A stretch of 64,000 nt of DNA from NCBI GenBank assembly GCA_902579465.1, contig CACHGV010000002.1:62001-126000 (forward strand), given 5' to 3'. Shown here piece after piece: positions 21,181-29,545 of the stretch (within the stretch, counting starts at the first letter, position 1; each line of letters opens with the position of its first letter). The notes below the pieces were generated by a model. That model made no database searches and was not told where the DNA came from. It was given only the letters and a program-made list of their open reading frames with translations. The stretch is from an uncultured Pelagibacteraceae bacterium. GTDB taxonomy: Bacteria > Pseudomonadota > Alphaproteobacteria > Pelagibacterales > Pelagibacteraceae. The translations under genes and the position numbers were made by a program.

Positions 21181-22074
21181 ATGGATTTTTTAATTTTCCA
21201 AGTTCCAATGTTAACTTTACAAGCTGTACTAGATGGTTTGTTACTTGGAATTTTATTTGCGTTAATCGCTTATGGAATGGCTCTCCAATGGGGAGTTATG
21301 AATATAATTAATATTGCGCAAGGTGATTTAGTTATATTAGGAGGATACATTGCATACTTTATGTATCTGTATGGAATTCATCCCGCATGGGGAGTAATAG
21401 TTTCACCAATAATAATGTATTTTGTTGGAGTAGTAATTTATAAATTAGTGATAAATAAAGTAGTTGATAGAGATTTATTCATTTCGATTTTAGCAACTTT
21501 TGGAATAAGCATATTATTTATGCAATTAATGAACTTTGCATTTGGTGCGGATGTCGTCCTTGCAAATTCAGGATATGGAACGACAATGTTATTTGATAAC
21601 TCAGTAACATTGCCGAATTCGAAAATATTCTCAGCATTCATAAGTATTGTTTTTGCTATCGGATTAGTAGTTTATATGAAAAAATCTAAGCTTGGACGGG
21701 CTATTAGAGCTACAGCTCAAAACGCAAGAGCAGCTAAGATTTTAGGTGTAGATACTGAGAAAGTTTATGCTGCAACTTTTGGAATTAATGCTGCATTGTG
21801 TGGTGTTGCTGGTGCTTTAATTTCAATAACATTCACAATACACCCATACATGGGACTTCCTTACACAATTAGATCTTTCATGATTGTTATTGTTGCAGGC
21901 TTAGGAAATCTGCCTGGTGTTGCAATGTCAGGTATGGGTTTAGGTGTATTTGAGGAGTTTGCAGATTATATTTTAGGAACAGAATTTAGAATTGGTTCTG
22001 TGTTCTTGCTGTTAGTTTTAATTTTAGTTTACAGAAGATTTAAACTTTCAAGAAAAAGAGAATATTTAAAATGA
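21181..22074 (+). CDS. livH: Liv-type ABC transporter permease, LivH family
   Basis: Inner-membrane permease of a branched-chain/amide-type importer, 297 aa with about eight helices. Family marks: LDGLLLGILFALIAYGMALQWGVMNIINIAQGD near the N-terminus, the RAIRATAQNARAAKILGVDTEKV cytoplasmic EAA-like loop (about 170-190), and IVIVAGLGNLPGVAMSG. It comes directly after the terminator and is coupled to the 60-aa ORF by an ATGA overlap. Confidence 0.93.
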   Translation: MDFLIFQVPMLTLQAVLDGLLLGILFALIAYGMALQWGVMNIINIAQGDLVILGGYIAYFMYLYGIHPAWGVIVSPIIMYFVGVVIYKLVINKVVDRDLFISILATFGISILFMQLMNFAFGADVVLANSGYGTTMLFDNSVTLPNSKIFSAFISIVFAIGLVVYMKKSKLGRAIRATAQNARAAKILGVDTEKVYAATFGINAALCGVAGALISITFTIHPYMGLPYTIRSFMIVIVAGLGNLPGVAMSGMGLGVFEEFADYILGTEFRIGSVFLLLVLILVYRRFKLSRKREYLK

Positions 22075-22253
22075 GGAAAGTTAAGATTACTGATGACCAA
22101 GGGAATAATATCGAGGTAGATATTGACAAATTTAAAAAACATCTAGACGAGTTTCATGATAGTGGATCAACTATTCATGAGGAGAATGGACACTATTTTA
22201 CAGTTAATCAATTATTTAGAGATAAAATAAAAAACTTATATGATCAAAAATAA
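22071..22253 (+). CDS. 60-aa acidic/basic small protein between livH and livM (unknown)
   Basis: I do not recognise a family. The start overlaps the livH stop (ATGA), and its end overlaps the livM start by 14 bp; the operon geometry requires its translation for coupling, so it is probably real. The sequence is soluble and highly charged (DDQGNNIEVDIDKFKKHLDEF, with ENGHYFTVNQLFRDKIKNLY near the end), has no membrane segment or signal peptide, and looks alpha-helical. Possible roles are an accessory or regulator of this permease, or a translational spacer; none is shown. Confidence 0.75.
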   Translation: MRKVKITDDQGNNIEVDIDKFKKHLDEFHDSGSTIHEENGHYFTVNQLFRDKIKNLYDQK

Positions 22254-23292
22254 TTTAATTATTTATTTAGCAATTCTAATATTTGGATTAGCAGCACCAT
22301 TTGTATTTCCTGCATTTAAGGTTCAGTTATCAATTCTTTGTATCTTAATTATTCTTGCAATCACTTGGAATGTGCAAGGTGGGGAAATGGGTTATAATAC
22401 TTTTGGAAATATTCTTTTCTATGGTTTGGGAATGTATTTGTGTGCTTCAGTACAGGTTGGAATGTTTTTTCCATTGGGAGAATGGACAGAAGGAGGAGGA
22501 GAAAAGACATTTGTTCATACTCCCGCACAATTCTTCCAAGGATTTGCATTTGGCTTAGCGGTTGCAGCTATAGTTCCAGCAATTGTTGCTGGTTTAATTG
22601 GTTATTCAATTTTAGGATTGAGAGGACATTATTTTGCAATTTGCACTTTAGGATTAGGAGTTGCAGCTGGAGAAATTTCTGGTGGAATAGAAATAATTGG
22701 AGCTGGACAAGGATTCACAACTCCTCCATTTCCAAATGTTGATAGGTTAGAGGCAAGAGGAGAGTTTTTCTATTTTTGTAGTTTTATAGTTTTAATATTT
22801 ACATTTCTTGCAGTTAAAGCAATTTACTCAACACGATTTAAATTAGTTCTGAATGCAATTAGGGACAATGAAGATAAAGCTGAGGCAATGGGAATCCAAA
22901 CTATGAAATATAAAATTATCGGTTGGATGATATCAGCATTCTTTTGTGGATTAGCTGGAGGAATTATGGGGGGATTAGTTGGTTATATTGACTCCACAGA
23001 TGTAGCATTTGATGGAAGAGAAATGGGAGTATTTATGGTTTTGATGGCTATATTAGGTGGTAAAGGAACTTTATGGGGACCTGTAATTGGTGCAACATTG
23101 TTTCATATATTTAAAGAGGGTTTTTGGACATTCTTCCTTGGATGGCAGTATGTTGCCCTTGGAGTTTTAATTGTAGTAATTGTAATTTATTTCCCAGAAG
23201 GAATTATGGGATGGTTAAGAGAAAAATATCCTGAGAGGTTTGGAGAAGTTGTCGATGAAGCTGACCGAAAGGCACAGGTTCAGCTCAAATGA
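22240..23292 (+). CDS. livM: Liv-type ABC transporter permease, LivM family
   Basis: Second permease subunit, 350 aa with about ten helices. LivM marks: SILCILIILAITWNVQGGEMGYNTFGN, LRGHYFAICTLGLGVAAGE, the cytoplasmic loop KLVLNAIRDNEDKAEAMGIQTMKYK and MAILGGKGTLWGPVIGA. It overlaps the 60-aa ORF by 14 bp and livG by 4 bp. Several ORF-track lines within it (22355, 22361, 22440) are shadows. Confidence 0.93.
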   Translation: MIKNNLIIYLAILIFGLAAPFVFPAFKVQLSILCILIILAITWNVQGGEMGYNTFGNILFYGLGMYLCASVQVGMFFPLGEWTEGGGEKTFVHTPAQFFQGFAFGLAVAAIVPAIVAGLIGYSILGLRGHYFAICTLGLGVAAGEISGGIEIIGAGQGFTTPPFPNVDRLEARGEFFYFCSFIVLIFTFLAVKAIYSTRFKLVLNAIRDNEDKAEAMGIQTMKYKIIGWMISAFFCGLAGGIMGGLVGYIDSTDVAFDGREMGVFMVLMAILGGKGTLWGPVIGATLFHIFKEGFWTFFLGWQYVALGVLIVVIVIYFPEGIMGWLREKYPERFGEVVDEADRKAQVQLK

Positions 23293-24029
23293 GTATTTTA
23301 GAAGTAAATAATGTTAGTAAGTCTTTTGGAGGTGTAAAAGCAAATGTTGATATTTCTATGTCTGTTGAAAAAGGGAAAATTGTTGGTTTAATAGGTCCAA
23401 ATGGATCTGGCAAAACAACATTATTTAATTCTATAGTTGGAACATACCCAATTGATCAAGGCTCTATAAAATTCAATGGTAAAGAAGTTTCTGAACTACC
23501 CGTTCCTATAATTGCTAAACTTGGTTTGCTTAGAACTTTTCAACAAACAAGAATATATGGAAAATTAAACTGTGTAGATAATATGCTCATAAGCCATAAA
23601 GCGAGTGATGAAAGTTTAATTTCAATATTTTCTCAAATACCTCAAGATCTTACAGATAAAGCTGAAAATTTATTAAATTTTGTAGGATTATATCAAAAAA
23701 GAAAATTAAGAGCTGGAGATTTATCATTTGGTCAACAGAAATTATTAGAGCTTGCAATGGCATTAATGAATGAGCCTGAAATGCTTTTACTAGATGAGCC
23801 TACTGCAGGAATTAATCCTACTTTGATCAATGGGATCATAGACAGACTAATTAAAGTCAATCAAGAATTTGGAATTACACTTCTTGTTATTGAACATAAT
23901 ATGAGAGTGATCATGCAACTTGCTGAAAGTATATTCTGTTTAGCACATGGTAAAATGCTAGCAAATGGTACACCAGATGAAATTAAAAATGATAAGCGCG
24001 TAATAGATGCATATCTAGGAGCACAATAA
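23289..24029 (+). CDS. livG: Liv-type ABC transporter ATP-binding protein, LivG family
   Basis: Nucleotide-binding subunit, 246 aa. Walker A GPNGSGKTT (about 36-44), signature LSFGQQKLLELA (about 141-152; the canonical LSGGQ is altered to LSFGQ), Walker B MLLLDEPTAG and H-loop VIEHNM. It overlaps livM by 4 bp and livF by 1 bp. LSFGQ is a known variant among LivG/UrtD-type proteins, so it is not evidence of inactivity. Confidence 0.94.
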   Translation: MSILEVNNVSKSFGGVKANVDISMSVEKGKIVGLIGPNGSGKTTLFNSIVGTYPIDQGSIKFNGKEVSELPVPIIAKLGLLRTFQQTRIYGKLNCVDNMLISHKASDESLISIFSQIPQDLTDKAENLLNFVGLYQKRKLRAGDLSFGQQKLLELAMALMNEPEMLLLDEPTAGINPTLINGIIDRLIKVNQEFGITLLVIEHNMRVIMQLAESIFCLAHGKMLANGTPDEIKNDKRVIDAYLGAQ

Positions 24030-24814
24030 TGGCAAATCAGTATGAAGTTTTAGGAAAGGCTCCCGTTGCAGAAGATTTACAAAAATTATCTTCAGAAAAT
24101 GTGCATTTAACTATTAAAGGTTTATCTGCTGGATACGGGAAAATGGAGATACTTCACAATTTTGATTTATTTGTTAGCAAAGCCCAATCTCTTTGTTTAA
24201 TAGGGCCAAATGGAGCTGGAAAATCTACAATACTCCACTCAATTTATGGTTTTACAAATATATTTACAGGAAAGATAGAAATTGATGGCAAAGAAATAAC
24301 TAATCTAACTCCTGCTGAAAAACTTAAATCAGAGGGAATAGCTTATATTCTCCAAGATAATTCAGTTTTTCCGGATATGACAGTAGAAGAAAACCTTCTA
24401 ATGGGAGGATATATTAAAGATAAAACTGAGGAGTCTTTTGAAGAGGCTGAGAGAGTTCTACAAAAGTATGAAAGATTAAGAAATAGGAGAAATCAACCAG
24501 CAAAAGTGTTATCTGGAGGTGAAAGAAGACTTTTGGAAATTTCTAGAGCTCTAGTAATGAAACCATCAATTTTGCTTGTTGATGAACCATCAATAGGACT
24601 TGAGCCTAGATATATTCAAATGGTTTTTGAGATTTTAGACGATCTTCAGAAAAATGAAAAAAAAACAATCATATTAGTTGAACAAAATGCAAAGAAAGGT
24701 TTAGAATTTGCAGACATAGGTTATGTCTTAGTTTCAGGCGAAACAGCTATTGCAGGTAAAGGTGATGATCTTTTAAATAATCCAGATGTTGGCCGTCTTT
24801 TCCTGGGTGGTTAA
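24029..24814 (+). CDS. livF: Liv-type ABC transporter ATP-binding protein, LivF family
   Basis: Second nucleotide-binding subunit, 261 aa. Walker A GPNGAGKST (about 65-73), YILQDNSVFPDMTVEENLLMGG Q-loop region, signature LSGGERRLLEISRAL, Walker B ILLVDEPSIGLEP, H-loop VEQNAKKGLEF. It carries an N-terminal extension of about 30 aa relative to typical LivF (MANQYEVLGKAPVAEDL). One-base overlaps with livG upstream and azlC downstream show one operon. Confidence 0.94.
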   Translation: MANQYEVLGKAPVAEDLQKLSSENVHLTIKGLSAGYGKMEILHNFDLFVSKAQSLCLIGPNGAGKSTILHSIYGFTNIFTGKIEIDGKEITNLTPAEKLKSEGIAYILQDNSVFPDMTVEENLLMGGYIKDKTEESFEEAERVLQKYERLRNRRNQPAKVLSGGERRLLEISRALVMKPSILLVDEPSIGLEPRYIQMVFEILDDLQKNEKKTIILVEQNAKKGLEFADIGYVLVSGETAIAGKGDDLLNNPDVGRLFLGG

Positions 24815-25518
24815 TGATTAACCCAAAATATTTTTTAAAAGGAGTTCTCTGTTCTAGAAAATTTGACAGTCCAGCAATTGCACTTGGAGCTAGCTTTATT
24901 GCAATAGGAGCATTATTAAAAAATTTAGGTTTTACAATTCAAGAAAGTATCTTCTCTACATTTTTAACTTACGCTTTGCCAGGATCATTGGTTATGGCAG
25001 AATCAATGTTGATTGGAGCTTCTTTAATAAACATTTTTTTAGCAGTATGGCTGGTAAATTCTAGACTATATCCAATGACTGTCTCGATAATGCCTTTACT
25101 CAAACACGAAAGTCAACCACGCTGGAAATATTATTTATCTTGTCACTTTGTTGCTGTTTCTTCATGGTTAATTTTAAAGAGTAATTATGAGGAAATAGAG
25201 AAAAATTATAGAATTGATTTTTGGATTGGCATCGGGACTGCAACTTGGTTGATTGCCATTTTTTCAACAGTATTAGGATACTATGCTGCTGATTTTTTAA
25301 ATAAAGATATGATAATTGGTTTAACAATTGTAAATCCAATTTATTTTATGTGTGCAATGATAGGTGTAATGAAAACAATTCAACTTTCATCAGCAATACT
25401 TTTAGGAGCAATGCTGGGACCAATTTTTTATTTTATATCTCCTGAATGGAGTGTTTTAATAGGAGGAGTAGTTGCTGGAACAGCAGCTTATCTAATAGGA
25501 GAAAAATATGGCAACTAA
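24814..25518 (+). CDS. azlC: AzlC family branched-chain amino acid exporter subunit
   Basis: Large subunit of an AzlCD-type (BrnFE-like) two-component exporter, 234 aa with about six or seven helices. Family pattern: AIALGASFIAIGALLKNLGFTIQESIFSTFLTYALPGSLVMAESML near the N-terminus. Start ATG overlaps the livF stop by one base; azlD starts within its last 11 bp. Export next to a Liv-type importer may balance amino-acid pools; the substrate is inferred from the family only. Confidence 0.88.
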   Translation: MINPKYFLKGVLCSRKFDSPAIALGASFIAIGALLKNLGFTIQESIFSTFLTYALPGSLVMAESMLIGASLINIFLAVWLVNSRLYPMTVSIMPLLKHESQPRWKYYLSCHFVAVSSWLILKSNYEEIEKNYRIDFWIGIGTATWLIAIFSTVLGYYAADFLNKDMIIGLTIVNPIYFMCAMIGVMKTIQLSSAILLGAMLGPIFYFISPEWSVLIGGVVAGTAAYLIGEKYGN

Positions 25519-25834
25519 TATTATTTTAATAATTTTAGTAACATCTTTTGCAACATATATATCAAGATTTCTCGGTGCTTTTACCTCAGAAAAAATTGTT
25601 GAAACTTCTAAAATTTATAAATGGTTTAATTGTGTTGCATATTCAACACTTGCAGCTTTAATTTCAAGAATGCTAATTTTTCCCTCAGGCGATCTCTCTG
25701 ATGTGAATTATATTTTAAGGATAACAGTAATATTGTTATCAATATTAATTTTTTATGTAACAAAGAGAAATTTAGTTTATCCAACTGTATTATCTGCTAT
25801 AATTTTGGCTACATTAAATAGTTTTGCGGTATGA
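25508..25834 (+). CDS. azlD: AzlD family branched-chain amino acid exporter subunit
   Basis: Small partner of AzlC: 108 aa, about four helices, with the conserved early TYISRFLG motif (about 16-23) and the second-helix CVAYSTLAALISRML region. It overlaps azlC by 11 bp and the next gene by 4 bp. The pair is required together for export in characterised homologues. Confidence 0.88.
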   Translation: MATNIILIILVTSFATYISRFLGAFTSEKIVETSKIYKWFNCVAYSTLAALISRMLIFPSGDLSDVNYILRITVILLSILIFYVTKRNLVYPTVLSAIILATLNSFAV

Positions 25835-26337
25835 AAAAGCTCATTTTTATTATATTTTTTTTATTTTTTAGCACTCAAGTAAAAGCAGGATGTGATGATC
25901 CAATAACTGATGGTGTAGATTATACACAGTGCAAGTTTTCGGATGGACAAGATTTACAAGGAAGCTATCTTCCAAATTCTAATCTTTCATTTGCAAGTTT
26001 TATTCAAGTAAATCTTGATAAAAGTATAATGATGAATTCAAACTTAGCTTTTGGTACATTTTCAGAATCTTCATTTATCAGAGCCAACTTGTATGAGTCA
26101 ACATTAACTGGTGCAAACTTTGAACTGTCAAATTTTTCTAGTGCGAATCTTACAAGAGCAGATTTTATGGGAGCTACACTTATTGATGTAAATTTTCAAA
26201 ATTCCAATCTGATGGAGGCAAATTTTACTTCATCAAATATATTAAACGCAAATTTTGAGGGTGCTAATTTAATAGGTGCTACATGGACTAATGGTGAAAT
26301 ATGTGGTCCAGACTCAATAGGTGTTTGCAACAAGTAA
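25831..26337 (+). CDS. Secreted pentapeptide-repeat protein
   Basis: A 168-aa protein with a signal peptide (MKKLIFIIFFLFFSTQVKA, cleavage near residue 20) and a run of A(N/D)LxX-type pentapeptides from about residue 40 to 155 (FIRANLYES, GANFELSNFSSANLTRADF, NANFEGANLIGA), which should fold as a right-handed quadrilateral beta helix. Four Cys flank the repeats (Cys21, Cys35, and CGPDSIGVC near the end), suggesting periplasmic disulfides. It overlaps azlD by 4 bp. Function unknown; gyrase-protecting pentapeptide proteins are cytosolic, so that role is unlikely here. Confidence 0.85.
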   Translation: MKKLIFIIFFLFFSTQVKAGCDDPITDGVDYTQCKFSDGQDLQGSYLPNSNLSFASFIQVNLDKSIMMNSNLAFGTFSESSFIRANLYESTLTGANFELSNFSSANLTRADFMGATLIDVNFQNSNLMEANFTSSNILNANFEGANLIGATWTNGEICGPDSIGVCNK

Positions 26338-26341
26338 TTTT

Positions 26342-27262
26342 ATGAAAGATCTTTTAAAAATAAATGGGTTTGAAATTTCGTATCACGAAAAATCTAATAG
26401 AATAATAAATATTAAAATCGAAGATGAAATTATAGATAGATTAGCATTTCCGTTTAAAAAATTTAATATTACAGCTCTTGAGTATAAACCATTTACAAGA
26501 TTCACTATTGCTAAAAGTTTAGATGAGACAGCATCTAATAAATTAAGTAACTTCATTAATGAAATAATAAAAGATAGAGATACAGGTTGTTTTATTATTG
26601 GCCCAAAAAAAATTTCATCTAAAATTGATCAAACTTTTCTGGTAAAACTTTCAACAGCCATTACTCATTTAATTGGCAATCCAAACCATGACTCCATGGC
26701 AGGTAAATATTATGCAAGATTTCATGTAAAACATGAAGATAATAGTGATTCATATCTGAGAAAAGCTTACACAAATATGGATTTGCATACAGATGGAACT
26801 TATGTTCGAGAAACAACAGATTGGATTTTAATGTCTAAACTCGAAGAAGAAAATGTAGCTGGTGGAGAAACTGCTTTACTGCATTTGGATGATTGGGAAC
26901 ATTTACCTGAACTTTCAGAAGATAAAATTGGTTTACAAAATTTTACTTGGGGATCACCTAAAAGTAAAAATATTGACTATAAAGTTGAACACCCTGTATT
27001 TTCAAAGGATGAAAACGGTAAACCAATTATTTCGTATATAGATCAATTTCCAGAACCTAAAAATATGGAGCAAGGACTATTTTTGCAGAAATTATCTGAT
27101 GCACTCGAGGGTAGCAAAAATAAAATTGTAACTTCCTTACCAGTTGGCAGTGCAGTTGTAGCAAATAATTATTTTTGGCTTCATGGAAGAAAGCCATTTA
27201 TTGAAAATAAAAATTTATCAAGAGAATTATTAAGAATTAGAGGTTCCTTTTTTAATAATTAA
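26342..27262 (+). CDS. glaH: Glutarate 2-hydroxylase CsiD/GlaH-like Fe(II)/2-oxoglutarate dioxygenase
   Basis: In E. coli CsiD (GlaH) hydroxylates glutarate to L-2-hydroxyglutarate during lysine breakdown. This protein follows the CsiD pattern closely: ALEYKPFTRF, TAITHLIGNPNHDSMAGKYYARF, MDLHTDGTYV, LLHLDDWEHLPE, YIDQFPEPK and WLHGRKPF. Fe ligands are His149, Asp151 and His281, with Arg298/300 for 2-oxoglutarate (numbering from the 26342 Met, 306 aa). The track start at 26321 overlaps the previous gene; 26342 is 4 bp after that stop and is preferred. No L-2-hydroxyglutarate oxidase was recognised in the window. Confidence 0.88.
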   Translation: MKDLLKINGFEISYHEKSNRIINIKIEDEIIDRLAFPFKKFNITALEYKPFTRFTIAKSLDETASNKLSNFINEIIKDRDTGCFIIGPKKISSKIDQTFLVKLSTAITHLIGNPNHDSMAGKYYARFHVKHEDNSDSYLRKAYTNMDLHTDGTYVRETTDWILMSKLEEENVAGGETALLHLDDWEHLPELSEDKIGLQNFTWGSPKSKNIDYKVEHPVFSKDENGKPIISYIDQFPEPKNMEQGLFLQKLSDALEGSKNKIVTSLPVGSAVVANNYFWLHGRKPFIENKNLSRELLRIRGSFFNN

Positions 27263-27278
27263 GTATAGTAATTAAACT

Positions 27279-28049
27279 ATGAAACTCGGTTTTATAGGAA
27301 CAGGTAAAATTACTCATTCTGTTGTCACAGGAATTTGTTCATCTAAGATTAAGTTTAATGAAATATTAGTCTCCCCAAGAAACCTAGCAACTGCTAGAAA
27401 ATTGGCCAAATATCACAAAAAGGTTAAAATAGCAAAGTCAAATGATGAAATTGTAAACTCTTGCAATTGGATATTTTTAGCAGTTACTCCAACAGTAGGT
27501 CAAAATCTTATAAAAAAACTTCAATTTAAATCTAATCAAACAGTAATAAGTTTCATATCAACTATTACATTACCACAATTAAAAAAAATGATTAAAGCTA
27601 AGGCAACAATAGTGAGAGCAATTCCTTTACCTCCAATATCTATAAAAAAAGGTCCTGTTCCAATTTTCCCTCCAAATAAAAAAATAAAAAGTTTTTTTAA
27701 CAAATTAGGTACTACAGTTGAAATCAAAAATGAGAACCTTTCAAAAAATTTCTGGTCCACATCAGGTATGATGGCCCCATTCTATGAACTTTTAAATACT
27801 ATGGCTAATTGGTTAGTAAAAAAAGGTGTGAAAAAGGAAAACGCTCAAAAATACATTACATCTTTGTTCCTTGCTTTATCGGAAGATGCAGTTGTAAATT
27901 CAAAAAAAAATCTAAAATATTTAGTAAAAGAATCCCAAACTCCCAAAGGGCTTAACGAACAAGGAGTTAACGAACTTAGAAAATTAGGTTTTTATAAATC
28001 AACTGAAAAAACTTTAAACAGTATTCTTAAAAGACTTAATAAAATATAA
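27279..28049 (+). CDS. proC: Pyrroline-5-carboxylate reductase family protein
   Basis: NAD(P)H-dependent reductase of the ProC fold, 256 aa. N-terminal MKLGFIGTGKITHSVVTGI Rossmann motif, LAVTPTVGQNLIKKL, FISTITLPQLKKMIKAKATIVRAIPLPPISIKKGP (ProC usually has RAMPNTPA, so this variant differs in the substrate loop) and a C-terminal helical dimer domain containing LVKESQTPKGLNEQGVNEL (family TSPGGTT region altered to TPKGLNE). These changes mean the substrate may not be pyrroline-5-carboxylate; a related imino acid is possible. It lies 16 bp after csiD and 14 bp before the second Liv-type transporter. Confidence 0.75.
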   Translation: MKLGFIGTGKITHSVVTGICSSKIKFNEILVSPRNLATARKLAKYHKKVKIAKSNDEIVNSCNWIFLAVTPTVGQNLIKKLQFKSNQTVISFISTITLPQLKKMIKAKATIVRAIPLPPISIKKGPVPIFPPNKKIKSFFNKLGTTVEIKNENLSKNFWSTSGMMAPFYELLNTMANWLVKKGVKKENAQKYITSLFLALSEDAVVNSKKNLKYLVKESQTPKGLNEQGVNELRKLGFYKSTEKTLNSILKRLNKI

Positions 28050-28063
28050 TCCTACAGTAGCTT

Positions 28064-28831
28064 ATGTCTAACATTCTACAAATCGAAAATTTATCAAAAT
28101 ATTTTGGTGGGTTAGCTGCAGTTTCAAACTGCTCATTAAAAATAAAAGAGGGTTCTATTACAGGAATTATTGGTCCAAATGGTTCAGGTAAGACAACATT
28201 ATTTAATCTAATTGCTGGTAACTTAAAATCTTCTGAAGGAAATGTTTTATTCAATAATGAAAATATAACTGATGTACCATCCCATGAATTATTCTCAAAA
28301 GGTTTATTAAGAACTTTTCAAATAGCTCACGAGTTCTCAAATATGACAGTACTAGAAAATTTAATGATGGTCCCTGGAAATCAGTCAGGGGAAATTCTTT
28401 TAAATGCACTTTTAAAACCCAACTTAATAAAGCAGGAAGAAGATGAAATTAGAAAAAAAGCTTATGAAGTAACTGAATTTTTAAATTTAAAACATTTAGC
28501 TAATGAGAGAGCTGGAAATTTGTCGGGTGGTCAAAAAAAACTGCTTGAACTTGGAAGAACAATGATGGTCGATGCTAAACTTGTACTGTTAGATGAAGTA
28601 GGAGCAGGGGTGAATAGAACCTTATTAAAAGATTTAGGAACAGCCATACTTAGATTAAACAAGGAAAAAAACTATACTTTTTGCATGATTGAGCACGATA
28701 TGGATTTTATTAGTAGAATGTGTGACCCAGTTATTGTTATGTCAGAAGGATCTGTTTTGTTTGAGGGAACATCAGATGAAGTAAAAAAAAATGATAAAGT
28801 GATTGATAGTTATTTGGGAAGAAAAAAATAG
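28064..28831 (+). CDS. livG: Liv-type ABC transporter ATP-binding protein (second system, LivG-like)
   Basis: Nucleotide-binding subunit of a second importer, 255 aa. Walker A GPNGSGKTT (about 34-42), the LivG-type LLRTFQ stretch, signature LSGGQKKLLELGRTM, Walker B LVLLDEVGAGVN (Val instead of the usual Pro after Glu), H-loop MIEHDMDF. It starts 14 bp after the ProC-like gene and heads G-F-H-M, the reverse subunit order of the first system. Confidence 0.93.
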   Translation: MSNILQIENLSKYFGGLAAVSNCSLKIKEGSITGIIGPNGSGKTTLFNLIAGNLKSSEGNVLFNNENITDVPSHELFSKGLLRTFQIAHEFSNMTVLENLMMVPGNQSGEILLNALLKPNLIKQEEDEIRKKAYEVTEFLNLKHLANERAGNLSGGQKKLLELGRTMMVDAKLVLLDEVGAGVNRTLLKDLGTAILRLNKEKNYTFCMIEHDMDFISRMCDPVIVMSEGSVLFEGTSDEVKKNDKVIDSYLGRKK

Positions 28832-28836
28832 AATAA

Positions 28837-29544
28837 ATGGCCTTTTTTGAGGGAAATAACATGACTGGTGGCTATGGAGATGGTCCTGACATCATAAGTT
28901 CTTGCAGTATAAATGTGGATAAAGGTGAGATAGTTGCAATATTAGGTCCTAATGGTGCTGGTAAATCTACAGCTATGAAAGCAATGCTTGGACTATTAAA
29001 ACTAAAGTCTGGAAATATTATTATTGATGGTGAGGATATCTCAAATTTATCTCCACAGGAACGAGTAAAAAAAGGAATTTCGTTTGTCCCCCAAACTAGA
29101 AACGTATTTGCAGAACTTACTGTTAAGGAAAATTTGGAAGTAGGAGCTTTTTTAAGAACAGATGAAATTAATAAGGTTATTGATGAAATTTATGATCTTT
29201 TTCCAATATTAAAAGAAAAGAAAGATCAAATAGTTGGACAATTATCAGGTGGTCAAAGACAGCAGGTAGCTTTAGGTAGAGCCTTAATGATAAAACCATC
29301 AGTACTAATGTTAGATGAACCAACTGCTGGGGTTTCACCAATCGTAATGGATGAATTATTTGAACATATTCTAAGAGTTAAAGAGACCAAAGTAGGAATT
29401 ATAATGGTTGAGCAAAATGCAAAACAAGCGCTTAGTATTTCTGATAGAGGTTACGTATTAGTGACTGGTGAAAATAAATTTGAAGGTTCTGGAAATGAAT
29501 TATTAAATGATCCAGAAGTACGAAGGTCTTTCTTAGGAGCATAA
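28837..29544 (+). CDS. livF: Liv-type ABC transporter ATP-binding protein (second system, LivF-like)
   Basis: Second nucleotide-binding subunit, 235 aa. Walker A GPNGAGKST, Q-loop region FVPQTRNVFAELTVKENLEVG, signature LSGGQRQQVALGRAL, Walker B VLMLDEPTAGVSP, H-loop MVEQNAKQAL. Gaps of 5 bp upstream and 1 bp downstream place it in the operon. The end of the gene supplies the Shine-Dalgarno TTAGGAG for livH. Confidence 0.93.
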   Translation: MAFFEGNNMTGGYGDGPDIISSCSINVDKGEIVAILGPNGAGKSTAMKAMLGLLKLKSGNIIIDGEDISNLSPQERVKKGISFVPQTRNVFAELTVKENLEVGAFLRTDEINKVIDEIYDLFPILKEKKDQIVGQLSGGQRQQVALGRALMIKPSVLMLDEPTAGVSPIVMDELFEHILRVKETKVGIIMVEQNAKQALSISDRGYVLVTGENKFEGSGNELLNDPEVRRSFLGA

Positions 29545-29545
29545 T

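Noticed and set aside
22355-22742. Several 60-100 aa ORFs within the first livM
   Set aside because: They are out-of-frame readings of livM; the livM frame holds the family motifs, while these have composition typical of shadows (Cys/Arg/Trp-rich).
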